Shown: positions 9,422 through 17,535 of the stretch, piece by piece | Numbering within the stretch: position 1 is the stretch's first letter | Layout: every line of letters starts with the position of its first letter | Position numbers and translations under genes: made by a program | Notes under the pieces: generated by a model | The model's input: only the letters and a program-made list of their open reading frames with translations | Databases searched by the model: none | What the model was told of the DNA's origin: nothing | Origin: Chitinophaga sp. SYP-B3965 | Lineage (GTDB): Bacteria > Bacteroidota > Bacteroidia > Chitinophagales > Chitinophagaceae | NCBI RefSeq assembly: GCF_009647655.1 | Contig: NZ_WJFD01000001.1 | Coordinates: 2,542,001-2,606,000 of the forward strand | Direction: 5' to 3' | DNA: 64,000 nucleotides

Positions 9422-10264
9422 TTAACGATTTGTATCCTTTTTACCTTTTTTCAGTTCTTTCCGGTAGTCTGAAGGATTTTTACCGGTGTGTTTTTTAAAG
9501 ATGCGGGTAAAGTGGCTTTGATCTGAGAAGCCCGTGAGGTAGGCTATTTCCGTGAGGGAATATGAGGTTTGCAAGAGTTCAATGGCTTTATCTATTCGCT
9601 TTTTGCGGATATAATCGCCAAAAGAAAGGTTATCAAAATATTTAGAGAATTCACGGGAGAGATAAGCAGGGTTGATATCCAGTTCTTTTGAAACATCTCC
9701 TAAACTTACGCTCAGATTGGTATCCAGCTGGTCCTGGATGATCTCTTTTAATTCCTTTGCCCAGCCTGGGACTTTATGCTTTAGGAACTTGTTATAGATC
9801 TCCATCAGCAAATGTTCCGCAGGGGTTTGGATATGTTTTTCCCCGTAAAGATGACTGGCCCAGCTATAGAGTGCATCATAGATCAGCATTCCTTTTTCCA
9901 GTAACTCTTCATCGTTCTTAAAATTATAAGCCAGCCCTGCTGATATAGCCCATAATCCTGCGGCCTGTGCAGAAAGATCATGGCGGTCTGTATCCGCTCC
10001 CCTGATGATGGGCGCCATTTTCAGTAAAGCCGGATCTTTAAGCTGATGTTTGCTGATGAAATAATCAAAGGTGCAAAGGTCTTTATGATGACTGTATTCC
10101 ACATCAGGAACATCGAAAGGAATGGCGTTTAGCGCTGCCGCTTTTGACAGCACCTGTTCCGCAGGAACGTAGATGATCTCCGCTTCTTTATCAATAAACC
10201 GCCTGATCAGCCAGGGGCAGGCTATGCGGTCTATTTTGGGATGTTCGCGGGTGATCCATTTCAT
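9422..10264 (-). CDS. ChrB-type chromate-resistance domain fused to AraC DNA-binding domain
   Basis: The protein has 280 residues. Residues 1 to about 140 match the ChrB C-terminal family in order: HPKIDRIACPWLIRRFID, VPAEQVL, AIPFDVPDVEYSHHKDLCTFD, APIIRGADTDRHDL, QAAGLWAISAG and YDALYSWASHL. Residues about 175-275 form a two-helix-turn-helix AraC domain (VSKELDINPAYLSREFSKYF, then IAYLTGFSDQSHFTRIFKKHTG). ChrB is a chromate-responsive regulator or resistance factor in Proteobacteria. Here its domain replaces the usual AraC sensor, so a chromate-sensing activator of chrA is likely by inference. A terminator-like hairpin lies 14 nt before the start. Confidence 0.88.
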   Translation of the reverse strand: MKWITREHPKIDRIACPWLIRRFIDKEAEIIYVPAEQVLSKAAALNAIPFDVPDVEYSHHKDLCTFDYFISKHQLKDPALLKMAPIIRGADTDRHDLSAQAAGLWAISAGLAYNFKNDEELLEKGMLIYDALYSWASHLYGEKHIQTPAEHLLMEIYNKFLKHKVPGWAKELKEIIQDQLDTNLSVSLGDVSKELDINPAYLSREFSKYFDNLSFGDYIRKKRIDKAIELLQTSYSLTEIAYLTGFSDQSHFTRIFKKHTGKNPSDYRKELKKGKKDTNR

Positions 10265-10278
10265 AGAACAATAATAAC

Positions 10279-10308
10279 AAAAAAACCGGCAAGCCTAAGC
10301 CTGCCGGT
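10279..10308 (-). terminator. Intrinsic terminator ending the RND operon or attenuating the chromate operon
   Basis: Read on the minus strand, ACCGGCA and TGCCGGT (10302-10308 and 10285-10291) form a 7-bp GC-rich stem with a 10-nt loop. Seven U residues follow (10285-10279). It lies downstream of the outer-membrane efflux gene, but only 14 nt before the start codon of the ChrB/AraC gene. Confidence 0.8.
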
Positions 10309-10341
10309 ACAACCTGATGTTCATGAAGAAAAGAAAACCGC

Positions 10342-10419
10342 TGACAGATGATAGCGTTCCTTGCATTGCTTCCGTTTAACCTGTCTGTTGTTCCGAAAAA
10401 AAACAACTACCATCTGTCA
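10342..10419. repeat. Inverted repeat pair in the chromate leader region
   Basis: TGACAGATGATAG at 10342-10354 and CTACCATCTGTCA at 10407-10419 are inverted copies with 12 of 13 positions complementary, 52 nt apart. They lie between the RND operon and the ChrB/AraC gene, upstream of the terminator-like hairpin. They may be paired regulator sites or arms of an alternative RNA structure. Confidence 0.5.
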
Positions 10420-10438
10420 TCAGCTTCTCCTCTCCTGC

Positions 10439-11848
10439 TTATTGATATCCTCCTCCTAATGAACGGTAGAGGTCTACCATTGCCGTGAGGCGCTGGCGGC
10501 GGATATCTACCTGTGTTAATTCTGCCTGCAGGCTACTGCCCTGTGCAGTGATCACTTCCAGATAATTTGCCAGACCGCTGCGGAACAGCAGGCGGGCATT
10601 GTTCACTGCCTGTTGTGTGGTTTGCAGCCTGGATGCGGCTATGTCCTGTTGTGTGTGTAATTTATCTAACTGTACCAGTGCATTGGATACTTCCTGCACA
10701 GCAGTGGTCACGGACTGGCGGAACTGGATCACGGCCTGTTCGCGTTGTACCTTTGCTACTTCCAGCTGCGTTTTTAAACGGCGCTGCTGAAAGATGGGTT
10801 GTGCAATGTTTCCGGCTACTGTACCAAACAATGAATTTGGGAGGGCGAACCATTTGCCAATTTCGTAGGCATTCAAACCGCCGTTAGCTGTTAAGCTTAA
10901 GGCAGGATACATACTTCCCTGCGCAACACCCACCTGGGCATTGGCGGCTTTCAGTCCTAACTCTGTTGCTTTTACATCCGGACGGTTGCCGATCACTTTG
11001 GCAGGAACACCTGTTTCCAGGTTATCCCACACAGGGTAAGCATCGAGTGTACCGTTACGGGTAACAGTACCAGGCATTTGACCGGTGAGGATGCGGATCG
11101 CATTCTCCTGGATGGTAGCAGCCTGTTCCAGTTGCGGGATCAGCAACTCTGCTGCCTGCTTCTGGGCTACGGCTTGTTGTACGGCCAGTTCGGTTACTTC
11201 GCCGGCAGTTTTCTGCATGCGGATCATTTGCACAATGGTATCGCTCAGCGCCACATTACTGCGGGCAATGGAGAGTTGTGCATCCAGCATCAGCAAGTTG
11301 AAGTAGCTGTTCGCCACATTAGCGATCAGGCCTGTTTGCACTGCTTTTGCTGCTTCAAATGTTTGCAGGTAAGAAGCTAATGCCACTTCTTTCTGACGGC
11401 GGATCTTACCCCATACATCTATCTCCCAGGAAATACCCACACCAAGGTTGAAATCTTCAATGTGACTTGTTCCCAGTAAGTTATTCAGGTTAGCCCCGTT
11501 GAGACTGTTCTTGGAAGGAATAGAAGTATTTGCAGTAGCGTTCGCAGTAACAGAAGGTAAGAATGCTGCCTTTGCCTGTTTCACATATGCACCAGCTGCT
11601 TCTATCCTCTTGAGCGCGATCTGCAGATCGAAGTTATTGGCGAGCGCTTCACCGATCAGCTGCTGCAAAGCAGGATCAGGGAAGAATTGCCTCCAGGCTG
11701 CATTGGCCACGCTGCTATCTGTAGCAGGCACGCTGTTGAATTGTGCAGGGAGGGCAACCTCCGGCCGCTGAAAGTCTTTTCCGACTTTACAAGCGGCCAG
11801 GGCGGCAACACCGAGTATAGCTATGAGATATTTATTTAAACGTGTCAT
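10439..11848 (-). CDS. Outer-membrane efflux lipoprotein, TolC/NodT family
   Basis: The 469-residue protein has an N-terminal lipobox (AALAAC, Cys about residue 20), the family opening VGKDFQRPEV, and two repeats of long amphipathic helices typical of the TolC channel fold (for example LIGEALANNFDLQIALKRIEAA). It forms the outer-membrane duct of a tripartite pump. It is the third gene of the MFP-RND-OMF operon, starting 26 bp behind the RND gene, and ends before a terminator-like hairpin. Confidence 0.95.
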   Translation of the reverse strand: MTRLNKYLIAILGVAALAACKVGKDFQRPEVALPAQFNSVPATDSSVANAAWRQFFPDPALQQLIGEALANNFDLQIALKRIEAAGAYVKQAKAAFLPSVTANATANTSIPSKNSLNGANLNNLLGTSHIEDFNLGVGISWEIDVWGKIRRQKEVALASYLQTFEAAKAVQTGLIANVANSYFNLLMLDAQLSIARSNVALSDTIVQMIRMQKTAGEVTELAVQQAVAQKQAAELLIPQLEQAATIQENAIRILTGQMPGTVTRNGTLDAYPVWDNLETGVPAKVIGNRPDVKATELGLKAANAQVGVAQGSMYPALSLTANGGLNAYEIGKWFALPNSLFGTVAGNIAQPIFQQRRLKTQLEVAKVQREQAVIQFRQSVTTAVQEVSNALVQLDKLHTQQDIAASRLQTTQQAVNNARLLFRSGLANYLEVITAQGSSLQAELTQVDIRRQRLTAMVDLYRSLGGGYQ

Positions 11849-11874
11849 TGTTTCTTTTATTAATGGTATTAATA

Positions 11875-14800
11875 CTAAGCTTCCTGTTCTACTACCAATG
11901 GTTGCGGTTTGCCGGTGATCTTTTCCTGAATGAACTGGAAGATCACGAACAACACAGGGATCACGAATACACCCAGCACCACACCTGTGAGCATTCCTCC
12001 TGCCGCACCGGTACTGATAGACCTGTTACCCAGTGCTGAGGAGCCGGTGGCCCGCATCAGCGGTATCAGACCTGCAATAAAGGCGAAAGAGGTCATCAGG
12101 ATCGGGCGCAAACGCAACCTGGATGCTTCCAGTGCTGCAGCCAGCAGCCCCATTCCCGCTCGTCTCCGTTGCACGGCGTACTCTACGATCAGGATGGCAT
12201 TCTTGGCTAAGAGACCGATCAGCATGATCAAACCTACCTGTACATAAATATTGTTATCGATACCGAACATGTTGATGAAAGCGAACACACCGAAGATCCC
12301 CAGTGGTACACTCAGGATCACTGAGAACGGCAGGATGTAACTTTCATATTGTGCTGCCAGCAGGAAGTATACGAACACAAGACATAACAGGAAGATGATA
12401 CCTGCCTGTCCGCCTGCGGCGATCTCTTCTTTGGTCATACCTACCCACTCGTAAGAATATCCGCGTGGCAAGTAATTCGCTGCTACTTCTTCTACGGCCT
12501 TGATCGCATCACCGGTACTGTAACCTGGTTTTGCCTGACCATTGATGGTAACGGCATTGAAGAGGTTATTACGGCTCACTGTTTCCGGACCATAAACGCG
12601 TTTCAGTTCCACGAGGCCGTTGATAGGCACCATCTCCCCTGCGTTGTTCTTCACAAAAACACCATTCAGCGAAGTAGGTTCTGCACGATCGATGGCATCT
12701 GCCTGCACGATCACACGATAATATTTACCGAAACGGTTGAAGTCTGATGTATAAGAACTACCGTAGTAGGTCTGCATTGTATTCAGGATCTCACTAACCG
12801 GTACGCCTAATTGTTTACTCTTACGTTCATCTACCACTATTTCAAACTGCGGGTTACCGGTGTTGAAAGTTGTGAAGGCGAATGCGATCTCGGGACGTTT
12901 CATCAGTTCTCCGATGAAACCATAAGCGGTTCCGCCTAATTTATCCAGGCTGCCACCGGTACGGTCCTGCAGGATCACTTCAAAACCATCCATGTTACTG
13001 AAACCAGGTACGGTTGGCATGTTGAAGAGGAAGATACCTGCTTCAGGGATACCTGCTACCTTTTGTTGCATCAGGCCCATTACATCCTTCAGATCTTTCA
13101 CAGCACCTCTGTCCTTGTGGGGTTTCATTTTCACGAAACCTACTGCGGAAGAAGAACTGCTGGAGTTGGTGAGGAAGTTAAAACCTGCCACGCTCAGGTA
13201 AGTGTGCGTAGCTTCCAGTGACTTCATTTCTTTCTCCAGCTTCGCGATCACTTGTCTTGTACGTTCCAGGGAAGAACCGGGAGGCATGTTCACCGCATAC
13301 ACGATAAAGCCCTGGTCTTCTGTAGGAATAAAACCGGAAGGTGTTTTACGCACCATCAGTACGGTTACCACACCGATGATCACCAATCCTAAGATAGTGA
13401 TCCATTTGTGGCGTATGAGGAAACGGAGGCTGTGTACGTATTTATTGGTAAGGCCGTCAAAACCTGTGTTGAAAGCAGTAAAGAAACGTTTACCAAAACC
13501 TTGTGCTACCGCATGGTCGCCAGGGCCGGTATGATTGTTCTTCAGTAACAAAGCGCACAAGGCAGGGCTGAGCGTTAAGGCGTTCAGTGCCGAGATCAGG
13601 ATGGCGATAGCCAGCGTGAAGGCAAACTGCCTGTAGAACACACCCGCGGGGCCTTGCATGAAACCTACCGGTATGAACACCGCGGCCATCACAATGGTAA
13701 TGGAAACGATGGCGCCGGAGATCTCCTTCATGGAACTCACTGTGGCTTCCTTGGGCGACATATGGATCGCTGCCATTTTAGTATGGACGGCCTCCACCAC
13801 CACGATAGCATCATCCACCACAATACCAATAGCCAGTACGAGTGCGAACAAGGTGAGCAGGTTGATACTGAAACCAAACAACTGCATGAAGAAGAAGGTA
13901 CCGATAATGGCTACCGGCACAGCGATGGCCGGGATCAGCGTAGAGCGGAAATCCTGCAGGAAGATGAACACAACAATAAATACGAGGATGAATGCTTCTA
14001 TCAGGGTGGTTTTCACCTGGCTGATAGATTCATCTAAGTATTCTTTGGTACTGTAAATAACAGATTGTGTAACCCCGGTGGGGAAAGCACCTTCAGCTTT
14101 CTTCATCAGCTTCAGGATAGATTCCTGGATCTCGTTGGCATTAGACCCTGCGGTTTGGAACACCGCGATACCAATACCTGATTTACTATCCACTTTCGTA
14201 TCCGCAGCATAACTGAAGGATCCGAATTCAACGCGGGCCACATCTTTCAGACGTAATACAGAACCATCCGCATTTGCTTTGAGGATGATGTCTTCGTATT
14301 GTTCACCCTTATTGAGTTTCCCTTTATATTTAATTACATATTCAAATGCTTCTGTTTTGCTCTCACCACCAAATCTGCCGGGAGCTGCTTCCACGTTCTG
14401 TTCGCGGATAGCGCCCAACACTTCCTGTGTGCTCAGGCCGTAAGCGGCCAGGCGTTCAGGTTTGAGCCAGATACGCATGGAGTAATCCTTTGCACCAAAC
14501 ACCATAGCCTGACCAACACCGGGTACCCGTTGAATTTCCGGGATGATATTGATCTTGGCATAGTTCTGCAAAAATGTTTCGTCATACTCTTTCTGCTGGC
14601 CGGTGAGGTTGACCACCATGATCATACTGTTCTGTTGTTTCTGCGTGGAGATACCAGCAGCTACAACTTCAGCAGGCAACAGCGCCGTAGCTTTTGCTAC
14701 ACGGTTCTGTACGTTCACGGCTGCCAGATCAGGGTCTGTACCGAGTTTGAAATAAACGGTCAGTGTCATGGAGCCGTCGTTATTGGAGTTGGAGCTCATG

Positions 14801-15030
14801 TAGGTCATGTTCTCCACACCGTTCACGGCTTCTTCTATGGGGGTAGCAACAGAACGCGCCACCACCTCTGCGTTAGCACCAGGGTACGAAGCCGTCACCT
14901 GAACACTAGGCGGTGCAATATCCGGGAACTGCGTCACTGGTAATGATACCAGCGAAAGACAGCCCAGCAGCACCAATATGATGGATACAACCGTTGCTAA
15001 TACGGGTCTTTCTATGAATTTTCTTAACAT
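11875..15030 (-). CDS. RND multidrug efflux permease, HAE1 (AcrB-like) family
   Basis: At 1051 residues this is full-length for an AcrB homologue. It shows the N-terminal FIERPVLATVVSIILVLLG membrane segment, the porter domain start FPDIAPPSVQVTASYPGA, and the proton-relay motif GIVVDDAIVVVEAV in TM4 (about residue 405). The duplicated second half has GLLAKNAILIVEYA. It drives export of hydrophobic drugs by proton antiport from the inner membrane. It is flanked 78 bp upstream by its periplasmic adaptor and 26 bp downstream by its outer-membrane channel. Confidence 0.97.
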   Translation of the reverse strand: MLRKFIERPVLATVVSIILVLLGCLSLVSLPVTQFPDIAPPSVQVTASYPGANAEVVARSVATPIEEAVNGVENMTYMSSNSNNDGSMTLTVYFKLGTDPDLAAVNVQNRVAKATALLPAEVVAAGISTQKQQNSMIMVVNLTGQQKEYDETFLQNYAKINIIPEIQRVPGVGQAMVFGAKDYSMRIWLKPERLAAYGLSTQEVLGAIREQNVEAAPGRFGGESKTEAFEYVIKYKGKLNKGEQYEDIILKANADGSVLRLKDVARVEFGSFSYAADTKVDSKSGIGIAVFQTAGSNANEIQESILKLMKKAEGAFPTGVTQSVIYSTKEYLDESISQVKTTLIEAFILVFIVVFIFLQDFRSTLIPAIAVPVAIIGTFFFMQLFGFSINLLTLFALVLAIGIVVDDAIVVVEAVHTKMAAIHMSPKEATVSSMKEISGAIVSITIVMAAVFIPVGFMQGPAGVFYRQFAFTLAIAILISALNALTLSPALCALLLKNNHTGPGDHAVAQGFGKRFFTAFNTGFDGLTNKYVHSLRFLIRHKWITILGLVIIGVVTVLMVRKTPSGFIPTEDQGFIVYAVNMPPGSSLERTRQVIAKLEKEMKSLEATHTYLSVAGFNFLTNSSSSSSAVGFVKMKPHKDRGAVKDLKDVMGLMQQKVAGIPEAGIFLFNMPTVPGFSNMDGFEVILQDRTGGSLDKLGGTAYGFIGELMKRPEIAFAFTTFNTGNPQFEIVVDERKSKQLGVPVSEILNTMQTYYGSSYTSDFNRFGKYYRVIVQADAIDRAEPTSLNGVFVKNNAGEMVPINGLVELKRVYGPETVSRNNLFNAVTINGQAKPGYSTGDAIKAVEEVAANYLPRGYSYEWVGMTKEEIAAGGQAGIIFLLCLVFVYFLLAAQYESYILPFSVILSVPLGIFGVFAFINMFGIDNNIYVQVGLIMLIGLLAKNAILIVEYAVQRRRAGMGLLAAALEASRLRLRPILMTSFAFIAGLIPLMRATGSSALGNRSISTGAAGGMLTGVVLGVFVIPVLFVIFQFIQEKITGKPQPLVVEQEA

Positions 15031-15108
15031 GAATCAGGTTTTGAAAAGTAAAACGAATCCTCTTCCCGCCTATAAAACATAAGCAGGTTTCCGTTCTTAA
15101 TGATTTGA

Positions 15109-16290
15109 TCAGAGTGGTTTCACTTTCAGTAAACTATCAATCGTAATAGGTTGCGGTGCTATTACGGCGCCATCACGAAGGCGGTCCAGACCGGTGTACA
15201 CAATGCGTTCACCTGCTTTTACCCCTTCAGACACAAACAGGTATCCACCGCTTTTTCCGGAGATAGTGATCAGCTTGCTGGTTACTTTATTGCTATCGCC
15301 TACAGCAAACACAAACACTTTATCCTGCAACTCGAACGTAGCTTCTGCGGGCACTACCAATGCATCGGTATGCTGCCTTGGGATACGTACCTTACCAGTT
15401 GAACCGGAACGAAGAACACCGCCTGCATTGGGGAATGTAGCGCGGAAGCTGATAGAACCCATGGTTTTATCAAACTGTCCTTCTACTGTTTCTATTTTAC
15501 CTTTCGATTCGTAGATACTGTTGTCTGCCAATACCAGGTCTACCTGCGGGAGCGCTTTGATCTTCTCCTGGATGGTATTACCGGCGATCTCCTCTTTAAA
15601 TTGCAGGAAGTCTATTTCACTCATGGAGAAGTAAGCATACAGGTCTTTAACATCGCTCAATACGGTTAAAGCTTGTGCTTCCCCTCTGCCTACGAGGCTA
15701 CCGGCTTTAAAGGGAATACGGCCTACATATCCGCTCACGGGTGCAGTGATCACGGTAAAGCCTACATTAATATTGGCATTACCTACCTGGGATTGCGCTT
15801 GTGCCACTGAAGCTTTAGCAGCTGCTAAGCTGGCTTGTGCTGTTTTCAGTTGTACATCGCTGATCACATTGTTCTGTACAAGGGGCGTAAGTTTTTCAAC
15901 TTCCAGCGCTGCTTTATCCTGGTTGGCCTTAGCGGCTTGCAGGGCTGCACTGTTATTGCTTAATTGCTCCTGGTAAGGACGATCGTTGATCTTGAAGAGG
16001 GGCTGGCCTTGTTTTACATAAGCGCCTTCATCTACATAGATCTTTTCCAGGTAACCATCTACCTGCGCCCGGATCTCTACATTCACCTTGCCTTCCAGCG
16101 CGGCGGTGTATTCACGGAAAGTAGTGGCTGGCATGGATTGCAGGGTGATCACGGGTAATGCCTGCGCCTGTGGAGGCGTTTCTGCATTGCCGGAAGACGA
16201 ACTGCATCCATATAATAGAATAGCAAAGGCGATACTCGCTAAAGCGCCTGCTATCATCTTTCTGTTAAAAGAAAAAAATAACGATTTCAT
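15109..16290 (-). CDS. RND periplasmic adaptor (membrane fusion) lipoprotein
   Basis: I chose the ATG at 16290 (MKSLFFSFNRK), giving 393 residues, because a signal peptide and lipobox (LLYGC) follow directly. An upstream in-frame start at 16344 would only add an unlikely leader. The body shows the adaptor layout: beta-barrel and lipoyl half-motifs (VEIRAQVDGYLEKIYVDEGAYVKQGQPLF), a coiled-coil hairpin rich in Ala/Gln, the second lipoyl half (VITAPVSGYVGRI), and membrane-proximal strands. It links the RND pump to the outer-membrane channel and is first in the operon. Confidence 0.95.
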   Translation of the reverse strand: MKSLFFSFNRKMIAGALASIAFAILLYGCSSSSGNAETPPQAQALPVITLQSMPATTFREYTAALEGKVNVEIRAQVDGYLEKIYVDEGAYVKQGQPLFKINDRPYQEQLSNNSAALQAAKANQDKAALEVEKLTPLVQNNVISDVQLKTAQASLAAAKASVAQAQSQVGNANINVGFTVITAPVSGYVGRIPFKAGSLVGRGEAQALTVLSDVKDLYAYFSMSEIDFLQFKEEIAGNTIQEKIKALPQVDLVLADNSIYESKGKIETVEGQFDKTMGSISFRATFPNAGGVLRSGSTGKVRIPRQHTDALVVPAEATFELQDKVFVFAVGDSNKVTSKLITISGKSGGYLFVSEGVKAGERIVYTGLDRLRDGAVIAPQPITIDSLLKVKPL

Positions 16291-16626
16291 ACTACGGTTT
16301 TTATAGATCATAAACACAGATTGTGCAACCATGTTCCCCTGCACAAGGGATTAGTTCAATTCATTGATTTGTATCGGGCATAACGATGCCTTCGTAATCA
16401 GAACATGGAGTAGAAAAAAAGGAAGACTACACTAAATACTGCCTGGGCTTGCAGTATATCCATAATCGTTTGAGGTTTACTTTTTGTTACTGCTGTTGTA
16501 AAAAAAGTTCTCTTTCGATTATAGTTAGGTTACATGACTTTCGTGATTCGTTCAAAATGATGCGTTGCAATTGACAATGCAAAAGTAAAATAATACCTGA
16601 TATTGTATATGTTCCATATCGCGGGA
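16291..16626. other. Intergenic region upstream of the RND operon
   Basis: These 336 bp hold no credible gene. On the minus strand a perfect -7-like box (TACTTTTG) lies at 16587-16580, without a matching -33 TTTG. TTGTGCA (16321-16327) and TGCACAA (16340-16346) form a 7-bp inverted repeat with 12-nt spacer about 30 nt ahead of the adaptor start, in the probable leader. It is the expected target of the adjacent AraC regulator, but I see no clear direct repeat. Confidence 0.45.
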
Positions 16627-17517
16627 TTAGTTGTACTTTTCACGGATAGTCTTTTGGAAGAGCGCCGGCGTCTGCCCGGTGTGCTTTTTAAAGAAACGGT
16701 TAAAATACGCGTCGTCGTCAAAATTCAATTCACCGGCAATCTGCTTTACAGAGTGCTGTTGCCAGAACAGTAGCCGTTTTGCTTCCATAATGCGTTTAGC
16801 ATCTATGATCTGCTTGGCACTGCGGCCTATGGTAGTTTTTACCGTATCGTTCAAATGTCCGGGGGTTACGTGGAGCATCTCTGCATAGTCCGTTACCTGT
16901 ACTTTTTCACGGAAGTGCTGATCTACCAGTACCATAAACTGGATGCCCAGACCGCTGAAACTGGTTTCTGTGCGGTAGAGGTCCACATCATCATCCGGCC
17001 TGGCAATACGCCCGCAGGCAATAATGAAGGCGCTGAGGATATTCCTGATAATGGCTTCTTTCCTTGGCTTATCGTTCCTGAACTCTGCCAGCAGGATGCG
17101 GGCAAAGGACAGTACTTCCTGTAACTGGCCTTCTTCCAGGCGCAGTATATTATTCTTAAATACGCACTGCCAGCAACTCAATACCCCTAAAGTTTCCGTG
17201 ATGAGGAAGTCCTTGGTAAAATAGAGGCCGATCATTTCTGCATCGGAACTCATATCGTACTGGCGGATCTGCTCAGGGTCTATCATGATCACGGCAGGCG
17301 CATCTATAATATGCCTTTCAAAATCGATATATAATGTAATGGAGCCTTTCAGCAGGATGTCTATGGTATAACCGTCATGCCTGTGGGGTACTTCAAAGCC
17401 CTCCCACTTAACATCCTTCAGGTTAGCCCGGTGGATCATGAACTGTGAGCCTTCTACGGCAAGACTATTGTCCTGCAGGGTCATCAATGGTATCTGATTA
17501 TATTTAGCCAGTTGCAT
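16627..17517 (-). CDS. AraC-family transcriptional regulator beside the RND operon
   Basis: The 296-residue protein has an N-terminal cupin-like sensor (VPHRHDGYTIDILLKGSITLYIDFERHIIDAPAV) and a C-terminal AraC domain (YAEMLHVTPGHLNDTVKTTIG, then IAGELNFDDDAYFNRFFKKHTGQTPALFQ). It starts 18 bp behind the MutS2-like gene, so it may be co-transcribed with it. It lies directly upstream of the RND operon on the same strand and probably controls that pump in response to a drug or metabolite. That target is inferred from position only. Confidence 0.92.
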   Translation of the reverse strand: MQLAKYNQIPLMTLQDNSLAVEGSQFMIHRANLKDVKWEGFEVPHRHDGYTIDILLKGSITLYIDFERHIIDAPAVIMIDPEQIRQYDMSSDAEMIGLYFTKDFLITETLGVLSCWQCVFKNNILRLEEGQLQEVLSFARILLAEFRNDKPRKEAIIRNILSAFIIACGRIARPDDDVDLYRTETSFSGLGIQFMVLVDQHFREKVQVTDYAEMLHVTPGHLNDTVKTTIGRSAKQIIDAKRIMEAKRLLFWQQHSVKQIAGELNFDDDAYFNRFFKKHTGQTPALFQKTIREKYN

Positions 17518-17535
17518 GTTTCTTTGTTTAATAGG

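Noticed and set aside
14299..14943. Open frame of 214 codons antisense to the RND permease gene
   Set aside because: No domain is seen, and the permease frame is intact and conserved across the whole stretch.
15109..16344. Longer adaptor protein starting at 16344
   Set aside because: The additional residues precede a normal signal peptide with lipobox, so the start at 16290 is better supported.
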